Below are positions 9,294-17,918 of a stretch of 56,457 bases of DNA, one piece after another. The position numbers and the translations under genes were made by a program. Each line of letters begins with the position of its first letter. The first letter of the stretch is position 1. The notes under the pieces are model-generated. The model worked only from the letters and a program-made list of their open reading frames with translations, was not told where the DNA came from and made no database searches. Source of the stretch: Polynucleobacter meluiroseus (GTDB lineage Bacteria > Pseudomonadota > Gammaproteobacteria > Burkholderiales > Burkholderiaceae); assembly GCA_945879115.1 (NCBI GenBank), contig CAMDUR010000011.1:1-56457 (forward strand). The letters are read 5' to 3'.

Positions 9294-10958
9294 TTATTGA
9301 ATGGGGCGAATGCTGCCAGGAACGACTGTGGCACCAAATTCTGCTTGGAGTGTTTTTACAAAATCATCATTGGCTACTGAGTTTTCAGCACCCTCTTGTT
9401 TTTCTTGCTTCACTTTGGCTTCAACGGCAGCAATAGACTGATTTGCCTTACCAGTTTCTATCAAGATCTTGACTGACTGACCGATGTAATTAGATAAGGC
9501 CTCTTGCAAGCGAGTGACGTTTTCTGGGCTGGCTAGCTGTGGCATCCCCACTAAAACAAGAGCTTTGATCCCAGTTGGAGTTTCCTCCCACTTCTGTAAT
9601 TCTGTTTGAAACGCTAGCTGTTGAACTAAGCCGCGTATGGGCAATGCCTTCATCCAGGACTGCCAATCAGGATCATTTGAATCAATAACCACATTTGATT
9701 TGGCATGTGATGGTGGAGCTAACTCTGCTGGGGTAGGCATTGTTACTGGAGCGCTTACTAAAGGTTTGGATGCCATCGTGGCGGCTTTGGCTGCAGAAGG
9801 ACCTGTGCTTGATGATCCAGATTTTGCTGGTCCAGCAGATCTTGGAGAGCCTGAACCGTCACCAGGCTTAAAAGCTAACATCCTTAATAGTGCCATGACG
9901 AAACCAGTTTGCTCGTCTGGCGCCAATGACAAATCAGGTCTGCTCGTAATGGCAATTTGGTAATACAACTGCACTTCTTCTTTGTTAAATAGTGAGGCTA
10001 GACGTCGAACTTCTGTAGCTTCGGGCCAATCATCTAGAACTGCGGAAGGAACTGTTTGAGCTAAAGCTATTTTCTGGAGTAATGAAGCTAAGTCTTGGAG
10101 GGCCAAAGAAAAGGAAAGGCTCTTTATGGCCATCTCATCTGCAATTGCCACCAATGAGGCACCATCTTTAGCTTGCAATGCATTCAAAGCACCAATGAGA
10201 TAAGCCTCATCCAATGTTCCCAACATAGCTCTAACTGCGCTTTCGCTGACAGGTCCCGCTGCATAGGCGATTGCCTGATCCGTTAAAGATAAAGCATCAC
10301 GCATAGAACCTTGAGCTGCCTTGGCCAAAATACGTAAAGCACCCATGTCATAGGTCACAGTTTCAGCATCAAGTACTTTTTGTAAATGTTCCACAATTGA
10401 TGGGACTGGCATTTGCTTTAAATTGAATTGCAAACAGCGCGATAGGACTGTGACTGGAATTTTTTGAGGATCAGTCGTTGCAAGGATGAATTTAATATGC
10501 GGTGGTGGCTCTTCCAATGTTTTGAGCATAGCGTTAAAGGCATGCCCAGTTAACATATGAACCTCGTCAATCATGTAAACCTTAAAACGGGCGCTGCTTG
10601 GGGCATACATGGCTTTTTCTAAAAGCTGAGCCATATCCTCAACACCACGATTACTTGCGGCGTCCATTTCGATATAGTCAACGTATCTGCCGGCATCAAT
10701 TTCTGTACAAGCAGGACATTGCCCGCATGGCTGTGAGGTCATTTGCCCTTTACCATCCGCACCCGTGCAATTGAGCGCTTTGGCTAAGATTCTGGAAATA
10801 GTTGTTTTACCAACACCCCGTGTTCCAGTGAAAAGCCAAGCATGGTGCAAGCGTTGCTGATCAAGGGCATGGCTTAAGGCTTTGACCACATGTTCTTGGC
10901 CAACTAAGGTTGAAAAATCTCTCGGGCGCCACTTTCGGGCTAAAGCTAAAGCTGTCAT
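9294..10958 (-). CDS. dnaX: DNA polymerase III subunit tau/gamma
   Basis: Clamp-loader ATPase. Walker A GTRGVGKT is at residues 45-52. The zinc-module cysteines are C64, C78, C81 and C84. The DEVHML Walker B and the sensor motif ATTDPQKIPVTVLSRC follow. A Ser/Ala/Pro-rich linker around residues 370-415 leads to the C-terminal tau region that contacts DnaB and the polymerase. I see no A-rich slippery heptamer of the E. coli type in the linker region, so a frameshifted gamma form is not supported. The 5' leader appears extremely short: a -10-like TAGAAT ends six bases before the ATG (see the promoter entry). Confidence 0.96.
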   Translation of the reverse strand: MTALALARKWRPRDFSTLVGQEHVVKALSHALDQQRLHHAWLFTGTRGVGKTTISRILAKALNCTGADGKGQMTSQPCGQCPACTEIDAGRYVDYIEMDAASNRGVEDMAQLLEKAMYAPSSARFKVYMIDEVHMLTGHAFNAMLKTLEEPPPHIKFILATTDPQKIPVTVLSRCLQFNLKQMPVPSIVEHLQKVLDAETVTYDMGALRILAKAAQGSMRDALSLTDQAIAYAAGPVSESAVRAMLGTLDEAYLIGALNALQAKDGASLVAIADEMAIKSLSFSLALQDLASLLQKIALAQTVPSAVLDDWPEATEVRRLASLFNKEEVQLYYQIAITSRPDLSLAPDEQTGFVMALLRMLAFKPGDGSGSPRSAGPAKSGSSSTGPSAAKAATMASKPLVSAPVTMPTPAELAPPSHAKSNVVIDSNDPDWQSWMKALPIRGLVQQLAFQTELQKWEETPTGIKALVLVGMPQLASPENVTRLQEALSNYIGQSVKILIETGKANQSIAAVEAKVKQEKQEGAENSVANDDFVKTLQAEFGATVVPGSIRPIQ

Positions 10959-10996
10959 ATTGTCATTCTACAAGTAGATGGAAGTAGAATGTCATT
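10959..10996. promoter_or_regulatory. Overlapping divergent promoters for ffs (+) and dnaX (-) in an inverted repeat
   Basis: On the plus strand, TTGTCA (10960-10965) and TAGAAT (10985-10990) are 19 bases apart, and the SRP RNA begins at about 10997. On the minus strand, ATGACA (10995-10990) and TAGAAT (10970-10965) are also 19 bases apart, and transcription would start at or next to the dnaX ATG (10958). The two promoters occupy the same 38 bases because the sequence is a 13-base inverted repeat (10959-10971 / 10984-10996, two mismatched pairs) with a 12-base spacer. The hexamers are read directly; the promoter activity is inferred. Confidence 0.6.
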
Positions 10997-11096
10997 GGAC
11001 GGGCCTCCTCGCATGGTGGCTTGGTAATCTGGTCAGGTCGGGAACGGAGCAGCCAAAGCCAAGTACTGCCAGTGCCGGGGGTCGGGCTCGTCCACC
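10997..11096 (+). ncRNA. ffs: 4.5S RNA, bacterial signal recognition particle RNA
   Basis: RNA core of the signal recognition particle, which binds Ffh and delivers nascent membrane proteins to FtsY. The hallmark apical domain reads GGTCAGGTCGGGAACGGAGC followed by AGCC, at about 11031-11054, matching the universally conserved Ffh-binding loop and tetraloop region. The ends GGACGGGCC (10997-11005) and GGGCTCGTCC (11084-11093) pair with one another to form the long terminal stem. A TAGAAT -10 element ends six bases before position 10997. The exact 3' end is uncertain by a few bases. It lies in the usual place next to dnaX. Confidence 0.93.
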
Positions 11097-11156
11097 TCCC
11101 CTCCCTATTTTTAAAGCAAATTTTCGACAAAATATGTTGTTTTAATTGCCAAAAGT

Positions 11157-14100
11157 TCATTCAATTAACTCCAAAACCTCACCCTTGGCACTGATTAAGT
11201 AGTTTTTTATAGGTTTATCAGATCTAACCGCTCTGACCGCAGACTGATAAACGGACATTTGCTTTTGATACTTTTTAAAGAGCTCCGAATCGAGCTCTGG
11301 TATTGATAATTTATAGTCAAGGATTAGTAAGCGATCCGGGTATTCAACGAGAGCATCAATTCGAAGTAAACGACCATCAGAATCAGCAATATCTAACTCC
11401 GACCAGCGTTGCAAAATATCTCGATTAAAAAAGAACTGCTGAGTCAATGGCGATTGCAAAGTGGTGTGAGCACAAGCCCTAGCATCAAGCGCAAGATGCC
11501 TCGGGAGATTAAGCCAAGACATCAAAGCCTCAGTGCTTGGTAATTGATCTACATGAGTTAGCGATAACCTCATGACATGCTCCATCACCAAATGAAAAGC
11601 AACGCCCAAATCAATCATCTGCTGATCCTGGCTTAAAACAAGATCCTCAGAGAATAAAGATGCTCTTTCTGAGCCACTCCAACTCACCACAAAATCTTTA
11701 AAAGATGGATCGTCAAGCTTTGGATCTTGTAGCTGATTCGGAGCTTCGGAGAGTGAATCTTTGATATCTAACTCAGGAATTCCAGCGCGCGATAAACGAC
11801 CATACCAACTGGATTCATTGATTGCTTGATTAGCTTTAGCAGCAGCGCCACTGATGTAAACAGATTCTTTAGCTCTCGTTAGAGCGACATAAAGAAGGTT
11901 CCAATTTTCAATTTGTGCGATGGCATCTTCTTGATCTCTCAAATGCTGGCGAGCTAAATCACGAGGTTTACCCGAAAAGAACGGTGACATATGGCTAGGA
12001 GCAGGTTGATCAGGTTGCCAACTCATGAGGACTCCAACGTGATCTTGATTACTTCGAGAACTATTAGCGTTCATCAAAAATACAAATCTTGCTTCGAGCC
12101 CTTTAGCGGCATGAATCGTGAGTATCCGAACCTGCTTTGAACTTAAGTTAGATTCAGCCTGATCATCATCCTCCATCAAAGAATCACCCTCATCAGGACT
12201 TTCATCTTCAGCCCCACGCTTGATTTTTTTAAGTTCATTGATAAAACGGGTGAGGCTTGGATAGCGACCGCCATCCAAATCTAAAGCAAGGCCCAAAAAT
12301 GCATCTAAATTTGAAAGAACTTGTTCTCTCTGTAATTTCGGAGAAGATTCAACGTATCGCAATCTTATTTGAGCTGAATGATAAATATGATCTAAAAGGT
12401 CATGAACCGGTAAATGTTTGGCCTTGTTGATCCAATCAGAAATTTGTAGAGCCACATGATGGTGGGATGAATTTTCTTTTTGAATGAGATGCCATAAACA
12501 ATCAATATTTTTTTGACGTTTTTCTATAACTAAACTCATCAACTCAGAATCATCTAAACCGTAAATCGGTGACTTTAAAACTTGAGCCAAAGATAAGTCA
12601 TCTCCTGGCATAACCAAGACAGATAACAAAGCTATAAGGTCCTCTGCTTCAAGAGTTTTTAATAGTCCGCCCTTCCTTGGGCTATCGCAGGGAATACCTA
12701 ACTCTCTAAAAGCTTTTTCAATAGAGGCTAAAGGGGTGCGGGATCTTAATAAAATTAAAAACTGATCCCATGGGACTTGTTTCTGTTCTTTTATATTTAA
12801 TATGAGTTGACCAACAGCGCGTGCTTCTTGATAACTCTGTATATGCCTGGCTTCAGAACTTAGATCGATAAAGGGCTCGTCAACAGCATTTCTAGAAATT
12901 GACTTTTTCAATTCAGGATAAGGAACCAAAGGAAGACGGTAGACCTCGCCATTACCAAATTTGTTTTCCACCAGTTGATTTCTGGTTTGCGTCTGAAATG
13001 GATAACCTTTAGGTAATTCTTCCAAACTAAATGTCTGATTAACCGCACCAAGAACCGCGGGACTATTGCGGCGCGTTTCGTTATGTAAAAATACTTTTGC
13101 ATCAAAGTTCTTTTCAAGATACTTTTGCGCTTCATCAAATAAACGCACATCAGCTCGTCTGAATCGATAAATAGATTGCTTCGGGTCACCTACCAAAAAT
13201 ACAGATGGCTTTGATTCATCTTCTTGATATGCATTGAGCCAAGAAAGTAAAATTTGCCACTGAATAGGGTTGGTATCTTGGAATTCATCGATCAGTAAAT
13301 GCTTGTACTTAGCGTCTAATCGCGCCTGTAAGTAAGCAGCGGTATCGGTTGATAACATCAATTGAGCCGTGTAGGATTCTAAATCAGAAAAATCTTGCGC
13401 TCTGAGAGCTTCTTTCTTAGCTTGGTAATGTCTTAAAATGTCTGTCCCAACCAGTACCCAAGCTTGATGAATACGGTGTGCGCGATTATCAGCATGCCAC
13501 TGGTAATGTTCGAGTAATACTTGAGCCCAAGCTAGACGTGACTCATTAAATTGAGCAATCAACTCCTCACCATTGGCTTGTTTTGTTAATGCTTTTTGTA
13601 ACTCTACGGAAGTAGAGAGTTTTTTAAGTAACTCAAATTCCGCTGTTAAAAATGCAGGTCTCATAGTCTGAGCTATCTCATCCAAAGATGAAAACTCAGA
13701 TTGGGCCGCTAAAGCAGCTTTTAATAATTTCGCATGCTTTTGATCCGTTGCCGTACCACTCTTAAGCAAGCTAGCTAAATTTTCTAAGCTCTGTATAGAC
13801 TCATTAGTCTCCATAGCTGTTTTAAGTGGGCTTTCTTTGTCTAACAAGCTTGATAAATCTGAAATAGCACTAAGAACATCTTGCTTCGCTTGTTTTGCCC
13901 CATCAAGGTACCGGAACCATTCTGATTTGGCACTTAAAAAGCCCTTACGCCCCACCAGTAATTCATTTGCATGATTTGCTCCCAGCTCACGAATCAATAA
14001 TTCGTAAGCGTCTCTTAAAGGTTTCTTATCAGGATGGGGTAAGGTAGTCCACCAATCCTCTAAACAATCGTCCTGTAGGCGTTGTAGGTCATCACGAAGT

Positions 14101-14522
14101 TTTAAACCCTGCGGTACCCCACTACCAATTGGCGCTGAGCCTAATAATCTAGCAAACCAGCCATGGAAGGTATCAATTGTGAGACGACGAGGACTTGATA
14201 AAACCTTTTCAAATAGATTTCTGGCAACTGGTATCGCTTCTTGAGCTTCAGACCGAGTTAAACCTCTTTCCGTTAATTCGTTTAATAAGGTACTTTCATC
14301 ACAAGTTGCAAACTGTAATAAAACTTCATCAAGACGACCACGCATTTCTTGAGCTGCTTTTCTTGTGAATGTAATTGCTAAAATTTCATGAGGTTCAGCT
14401 CCAGCCAAAAGTAAGCGAACCATTCTAGAAACTAATAACCATGTTTTTCCACTACCAGCACAAGCTTTTACAACAACAGATTTACTAGGGTGACAGGCGG
14501 TCTGAATTAACTCTTGGCTCAT
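11157..14522 (-). CDS. addA: AddA-like UvrD-family helicase/nuclease for double-strand break repair
   Basis: A 1121-residue superfamily-1A helicase fused to a RecB-type nuclease. Walker A CAGSGKTW is at residues 21-28, followed by ITFTRKAAQEM (motif Ia), the DEFQDTNPIQW Walker B, GDPKQSIYRFRRADV (motif III), TIHAAKGLEARFVF (motif V) and VALTRAKE (motif VI). The C-terminal ~100 residues carry RIDALVEY...ILDYKLS, the PD-(D/E)xK nuclease core, with a downstream QMSVYQ. The ATG at 14522 forms an ATGA overlap with the stop of the upstream AddB-like gene, so coupled synthesis of a 1:1 complex is expected. A GTG two codons upstream is less likely. Function in end resection for RecA loading is inferred from the family. 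Confidence 0.88.
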   Translation of the reverse strand: MSQELIQTACHPSKSVVVKACAGSGKTWLLVSRMVRLLLAGAEPHEILAITFTRKAAQEMRGRLDEVLLQFATCDESTLLNELTERGLTRSEAQEAIPVARNLFEKVLSSPRRLTIDTFHGWFARLLGSAPIGSGVPQGLKLRDDLQRLQDDCLEDWWTTLPHPDKKPLRDAYELLIRELGANHANELLVGRKGFLSAKSEWFRYLDGAKQAKQDVLSAISDLSSLLDKESPLKTAMETNESIQSLENLASLLKSGTATDQKHAKLLKAALAAQSEFSSLDEIAQTMRPAFLTAEFELLKKLSTSVELQKALTKQANGEELIAQFNESRLAWAQVLLEHYQWHADNRAHRIHQAWVLVGTDILRHYQAKKEALRAQDFSDLESYTAQLMLSTDTAAYLQARLDAKYKHLLIDEFQDTNPIQWQILLSWLNAYQEDESKPSVFLVGDPKQSIYRFRRADVRLFDEAQKYLEKNFDAKVFLHNETRRNSPAVLGAVNQTFSLEELPKGYPFQTQTRNQLVENKFGNGEVYRLPLVPYPELKKSISRNAVDEPFIDLSSEARHIQSYQEARAVGQLILNIKEQKQVPWDQFLILLRSRTPLASIEKAFRELGIPCDSPRKGGLLKTLEAEDLIALLSVLVMPGDDLSLAQVLKSPIYGLDDSELMSLVIEKRQKNIDCLWHLIQKENSSHHHVALQISDWINKAKHLPVHDLLDHIYHSAQIRLRYVESSPKLQREQVLSNLDAFLGLALDLDGGRYPSLTRFINELKKIKRGAEDESPDEGDSLMEDDDQAESNLSSKQVRILTIHAAKGLEARFVFLMNANSSRSNQDHVGVLMSWQPDQPAPSHMSPFFSGKPRDLARQHLRDQEDAIAQIENWNLLYVALTRAKESVYISGAAAKANQAINESSWYGRLSRAGIPELDIKDSLSEAPNQLQDPKLDDPSFKDFVVSWSGSERASLFSEDLVLSQDQQMIDLGVAFHLVMEHVMRLSLTHVDQLPSTEALMSWLNLPRHLALDARACAHTTLQSPLTQQFFFNRDILQRWSELDIADSDGRLLRIDALVEYPDRLLILDYKLSIPELDSELFKKYQKQMSVYQSAVRAVRSDKPIKNYLISAKGEVLELIE

Positions 14523-17296
14523 GACCACATCCCTTTTCTACATAAACCTCGAACTTGACAGTACTGACAAACGCTATCAGGTCCTGTTGCTTTCAATGCT
14601 TCCCCACCCCATACCTTTTCAATATCAGAAATAATTTGTGCCGGTAAATCAGCCATGCGAGCCTCTAGGTCATCAACAGGCACTTCAACACCTGGCTCTT
14701 TGATTGATATCCAGGATGCATGACGAACGGCCGTCTCATTAATTAAAGGTTGACCATTTAATGCTTTTGCATAAATCACCAATTGCGGATCATCTTCAAT
14801 ATTTTTTAGCTTCTTTTTAATGGATACTTCTGTTGAATATTTGTAATCAATAACTGCTACACCCTCTTCCGGGTGCTTATCAATTCGGTCAAGTTGACCA
14901 AAAACTTGAAGAGGCCCGAATCGAGTCTCTAAATCAAACTCAACTGTTATCTCGCCATCATAAAAAATCCAACCATCAGCCTCGCGCTTTAGCTGCCACT
15001 CAACCCACTCAGGTATCTGAATCTCCCATTGAACCCAAGCGGCTAACCATCGCCCATCGGCATCAAGTAATGGTTGGAAGTGCTTCAAGGAAATACTTTT
15101 TAGCTCTTGCTCCAAATGATTTTTCTTTTTTGATGTGTCGCCTTGGTAAGGTGTTGTTTTTTGACCTTGATGAAAACTTTTCAGTGCAGCATGGAGAGTT
15201 TGTCCAACTAAACTAAGATCTACCTCAGAATCTAGCTGAGCAACTTCACGAAGTCCCAGTAACCTAGTTGCGTAATAACGATAAGGACATTCTCGGAGTG
15301 CCTTATAAGCACTAGGGCTAATTCGATGAGGTTTTTCAAAGTCAGATGCTAATGATGGTGCTGGCGCCCTTAATGTTTTCCCCTCAAAAGAAATAGATTC
15401 CAGTAATGGTGTTTGATTAAGTAATTCAGGAGACTTAATATAAAGTCTCTGTAACCAAGGAGATGGTTGCCTTGGTTCGCCAGCAGCTCCCTTTGATTGC
15501 CAGATCATTCTCCAATTGGCGTGCGTTGTGATCAATTGGGATAAATCCATCGCTTGCTGCGAGAACTCAGCATCGATTGTTTTACATCCAATTATTTTTT
15601 TAAGCGCCGCCGATAAAAACATCGGGCTTTCAGAAAGTGATGGCAACTGACTATCATCACACCCCACCATCACCCATGCATCAAAGTGTCGCAATCTAGT
15701 TGCACTGAGAGGCAAGATAGTGATACTGGCATGCCCTCTAGGCGAGACCTCAATATAACTTGCATCTTCAATGATGGAGGCTAGTAAGGATAACCACTCA
15801 TTCAAGCGTAAAGGATCGCCCTGTATAGATTGCATAGGCTCTAAGGCAGCCAGTAATTGTTGCCCTGCTAAATCATTGTTTAATAAATCAGTCATAGATA
15901 GCTCATCTAGATCTGATAAAAGATGCTCCAACCATAAATGGCAAGCTTGAGGCTTGGACTGCCATTTTTGAGATATCGCTCGAAACTTATGGAAAAGTGA
16001 TTGGGCGGCATCAAAGCTGAATCCATCACTATGACGCTCAAGTGCGAGCAACATTCCTGACCAACCGCCTTTTACATCAGACTGAATAAAGCGCTGCTCA
16101 ACACCCTGAATCAAACGAGCAACATCTTCATCTTTGAGCTTCCAATGAGACCAATCAATGTAAGGATTTTTTAAGAATTCCAAAAAAACAATCGCTGTTG
16201 GACCAAGATAGGGCTGTCTAATGACGTCTACCCATGACATCAATGCCGAAGCAGCTCTAGTTGTTGACAACTTCCAGCCAGTCTCATCGTGGATAGAAAC
16301 ACCTGAACCCAGCCTAGCTAAGAGTGCTCGGATCCTTCTAGCCACCAAGCGGTCCTGCGCAATAAGAGCGATGTGAGATCGACCACCTTTTAAGAATCTT
16401 TGGATTTCGTGAGCCCCAGCCCACGCGGCATCCTCAAAAGTTGGTGATTTAATGATTTGTCGATCGCTGACATCTAGGCTCTTCAAAAGTAAGGCTTGGT
16501 TAAGTCCAGCTTGTTGGTGGGACTTATCCTCCAAGCATTCAGGCCATAAACCTACCTTTTTGTAATCCATGACAAAGTGATGAACGGCACTATTCGTGGC
16601 ATATGCCGCTAAAAAGTCTTCAAAAGAACGCTCAAAACCTGGTGAGCCTTTAGCTGTCTCTATATAGATAAGAGGTGCCTGAATACTCTTTTTAGCAGTA
16701 TCTGCTCTCCAACCGAGGGCTTGACGTTGACGGGCCACTGGATCGCGAACTGTCGCTAAGTTCTCCCAAAATGTCAGAAGGATCTTTGTTTCAATATCAA
16801 TAGCAACTCTGGATGCTCCCTGATAAACCATATCAATAGCTTCAGTCAGGGCTTGTTCGGGGTCTGAGCCATCGATACCCAGGCTGGCCTCTGAAATTAA
16901 ATCACAAGCATTAATGAGATTTTTTGAAAGGGCCCATTTTGATGCCTCACTGGCATCTGTTAATAGAGCTCTTAATTGAGGTCGCGAAGACAGTGTTTGA
17001 TAAACATCCATCCATCGCGCCAGATCACTTTTGACAGGTTCTTGATTGATGAGATCAGGCGTTTCCCTTAACCACTGAGATAAACCTAGTACCCGAGGTA
17101 AAAATACTAAATGAGGCTCCAAACCCGGGGGTCTGGATAAATTGAGAGCATTTCTTAAACCATAAGCGGGTCCCGAGGTGCTCAAGATAACTATTGGACT
17201 CTGCTGTTCTTCTCGAGCAATCTCCCATATTAGCTTCGCCAAATCGTTAATAGACTCGCTATGAGGGCTTAAAAAGTGTTGTTTGATAGAAGGCAT
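14519..17296 (-). CDS. addB: AddB-like PD-(D/E)xK nuclease with Fe-S cluster motif
   Basis: A 925-residue partner of the downstream AddA-like protein. The N-terminal two thirds look like a degenerate helicase: where a Walker A would be expected (VILSTSGPAYGLRNAL) there is no GKT/S, so ATP hydrolysis by this subunit is unlikely. The C-terminal nuclease has QLDRID and VIDYKYS around residues 795-820. Four cysteines, C670 (ECPYRYYATRL), C910, C913 and C919 (CxxC-x5-C at the end), match the Fe-S 'staple' seen around AddB-type nucleases. It begins 120 bases from trxA, transcribed away from it. Other annotations would call it 'probable DNA repair protein' or PD-(D/E)xK nuclease family. Confidence 0.82.
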   Translation of the reverse strand: MPSIKQHFLSPHSESINDLAKLIWEIAREEQQSPIVILSTSGPAYGLRNALNLSRPPGLEPHLVFLPRVLGLSQWLRETPDLINQEPVKSDLARWMDVYQTLSSRPQLRALLTDASEASKWALSKNLINACDLISEASLGIDGSDPEQALTEAIDMVYQGASRVAIDIETKILLTFWENLATVRDPVARQRQALGWRADTAKKSIQAPLIYIETAKGSPGFERSFEDFLAAYATNSAVHHFVMDYKKVGLWPECLEDKSHQQAGLNQALLLKSLDVSDRQIIKSPTFEDAAWAGAHEIQRFLKGGRSHIALIAQDRLVARRIRALLARLGSGVSIHDETGWKLSTTRAASALMSWVDVIRQPYLGPTAIVFLEFLKNPYIDWSHWKLKDEDVARLIQGVEQRFIQSDVKGGWSGMLLALERHSDGFSFDAAQSLFHKFRAISQKWQSKPQACHLWLEHLLSDLDELSMTDLLNNDLAGQQLLAALEPMQSIQGDPLRLNEWLSLLASIIEDASYIEVSPRGHASITILPLSATRLRHFDAWVMVGCDDSQLPSLSESPMFLSAALKKIIGCKTIDAEFSQQAMDLSQLITTHANWRMIWQSKGAAGEPRQPSPWLQRLYIKSPELLNQTPLLESISFEGKTLRAPAPSLASDFEKPHRISPSAYKALRECPYRYYATRLLGLREVAQLDSEVDLSLVGQTLHAALKSFHQGQKTTPYQGDTSKKKNHLEQELKSISLKHFQPLLDADGRWLAAWVQWEIQIPEWVEWQLKREADGWIFYDGEITVEFDLETRFGPLQVFGQLDRIDKHPEEGVAVIDYKYSTEVSIKKKLKNIEDDPQLVIYAKALNGQPLINETAVRHASWISIKEPGVEVPVDDLEARMADLPAQIISDIEKVWGGEALKATGPDSVCQYCQVRGLCRKGMWS

Positions 17297-17416
17297 TGAT
17301 CCAAGAATCTGCAGAAATGGGCGCTTATTGATAATATATTGCTTGTAACTGATTAATTATCAAAAAATAATCATAACTAAAAAAATATTAATAAGAATTA
17401 TCACCAAAGGACTTTT

Positions 17417-17743
17417 ATGAGCGACGCGATTAAATATGTAACTGATGCATCCTTCGAACAAGATGTTTTGAAATCTGACAAGCCAGTCCTCCTAGACTTT
17501 TGGGCTGAGTGGTGCGGCCCTTGCAAGATGATTGGCCCGATCCTTGAAGAGGTTGCTAAAGAGTACGGTGATAAAGTTCAAATCGCAAAAATGAATGTTG
17601 ATGAAAATCAAGGAGTTCCTGCCCAATTTGGTATTCGTGGCATTCCAACATTGATCCTATTTAAAAATGGTACCGTTGCTGCGCAAAAGGTTGGCGCATT
17701 AGCTAAGTCTCAATTAACAGCGTTCTTAGACAGCCATATCTAA
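17417..17743 (+). CDS. trxA: Thioredoxin 1
   Basis: A 108-residue cytosolic disulfide reductase. The active site is WCGPC within [14 protein letters not shown], and the cis-proline motif is GIRGIPTL. A good AAAGGAC Shine-Dalgarno precedes the ATG. It is upstream of rho, the common betaproteobacterial and E. coli order, but a hairpin terminator right after the stop and a -10-like element before rho suggest separate transcripts. The 120-base gap shared with the addB-like gene is very AT-rich and contains an 8-base inverted repeat, TTGATAAT (17328-17335) / ATTATCAA (17356-17363). Confidence 0.97.
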   Translation: MSDAIKYVTDASFEQDVLKSDKPVLLDFWAEWCGPCKMIGPILEEVAKEYGDKVQIAKMNVDENQGVPAQFGIRGIPTLILFKNGTVAAQKVGALAKSQLTAFLDSHI

Positions 17744-17755
17744 ATCCTACTGATC

Positions 17756-17780
17756 AAAAGGCTCACTCGGTGAGCCTTTT
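17756..17780 (+). terminator. Terminator after trxA
   Basis: Ten-base perfect inverted repeat AAAAGGCTCA / TGAGCCTTTT with a CTCGG loop. The T-tract continues as GGTTTTC. It begins 13 bases after the trxA stop. Confidence 0.85.
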
Positions 17781-17827
17781 GGTTTTCTCCCAGATATGAC
17801 TTATTTCCCCTTTTTTAATTTAAGGTG

Positions 17828-17833
17828 TAGAAT
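17828..17833 (+). promoter_or_regulatory. -10 element of the rho promoter
   Basis: TAGAAT preceded by GTG (TGTAGAAT), the same form as at the ffs promoter. A start near 17840 would leave a leader of roughly 80 bases that is pyrimidine-rich close to the start codon. No convincing -35 hexamer is seen. Confidence 0.35.
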
Positions 17834-17918
17834 CCGTCAAACATAACTAAACGTCCTGTTCTAGTTAATTATTTCAAAATCTTGTTCTTTTCTTTAAGGC
17901 CCTAGCCTACTCCCACAC

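Noticed and set aside
9294..10958. dnaX programmed frameshift for a gamma subunit
   Set aside because: No A-rich slippery heptamer or following stem was seen in the linker region.
10963..11160. Open frame of 65 codons on the minus strand upstream of dnaX
   Set aside because: It is antisense to the 4.5S RNA gene, whose conserved core explains the sequence.
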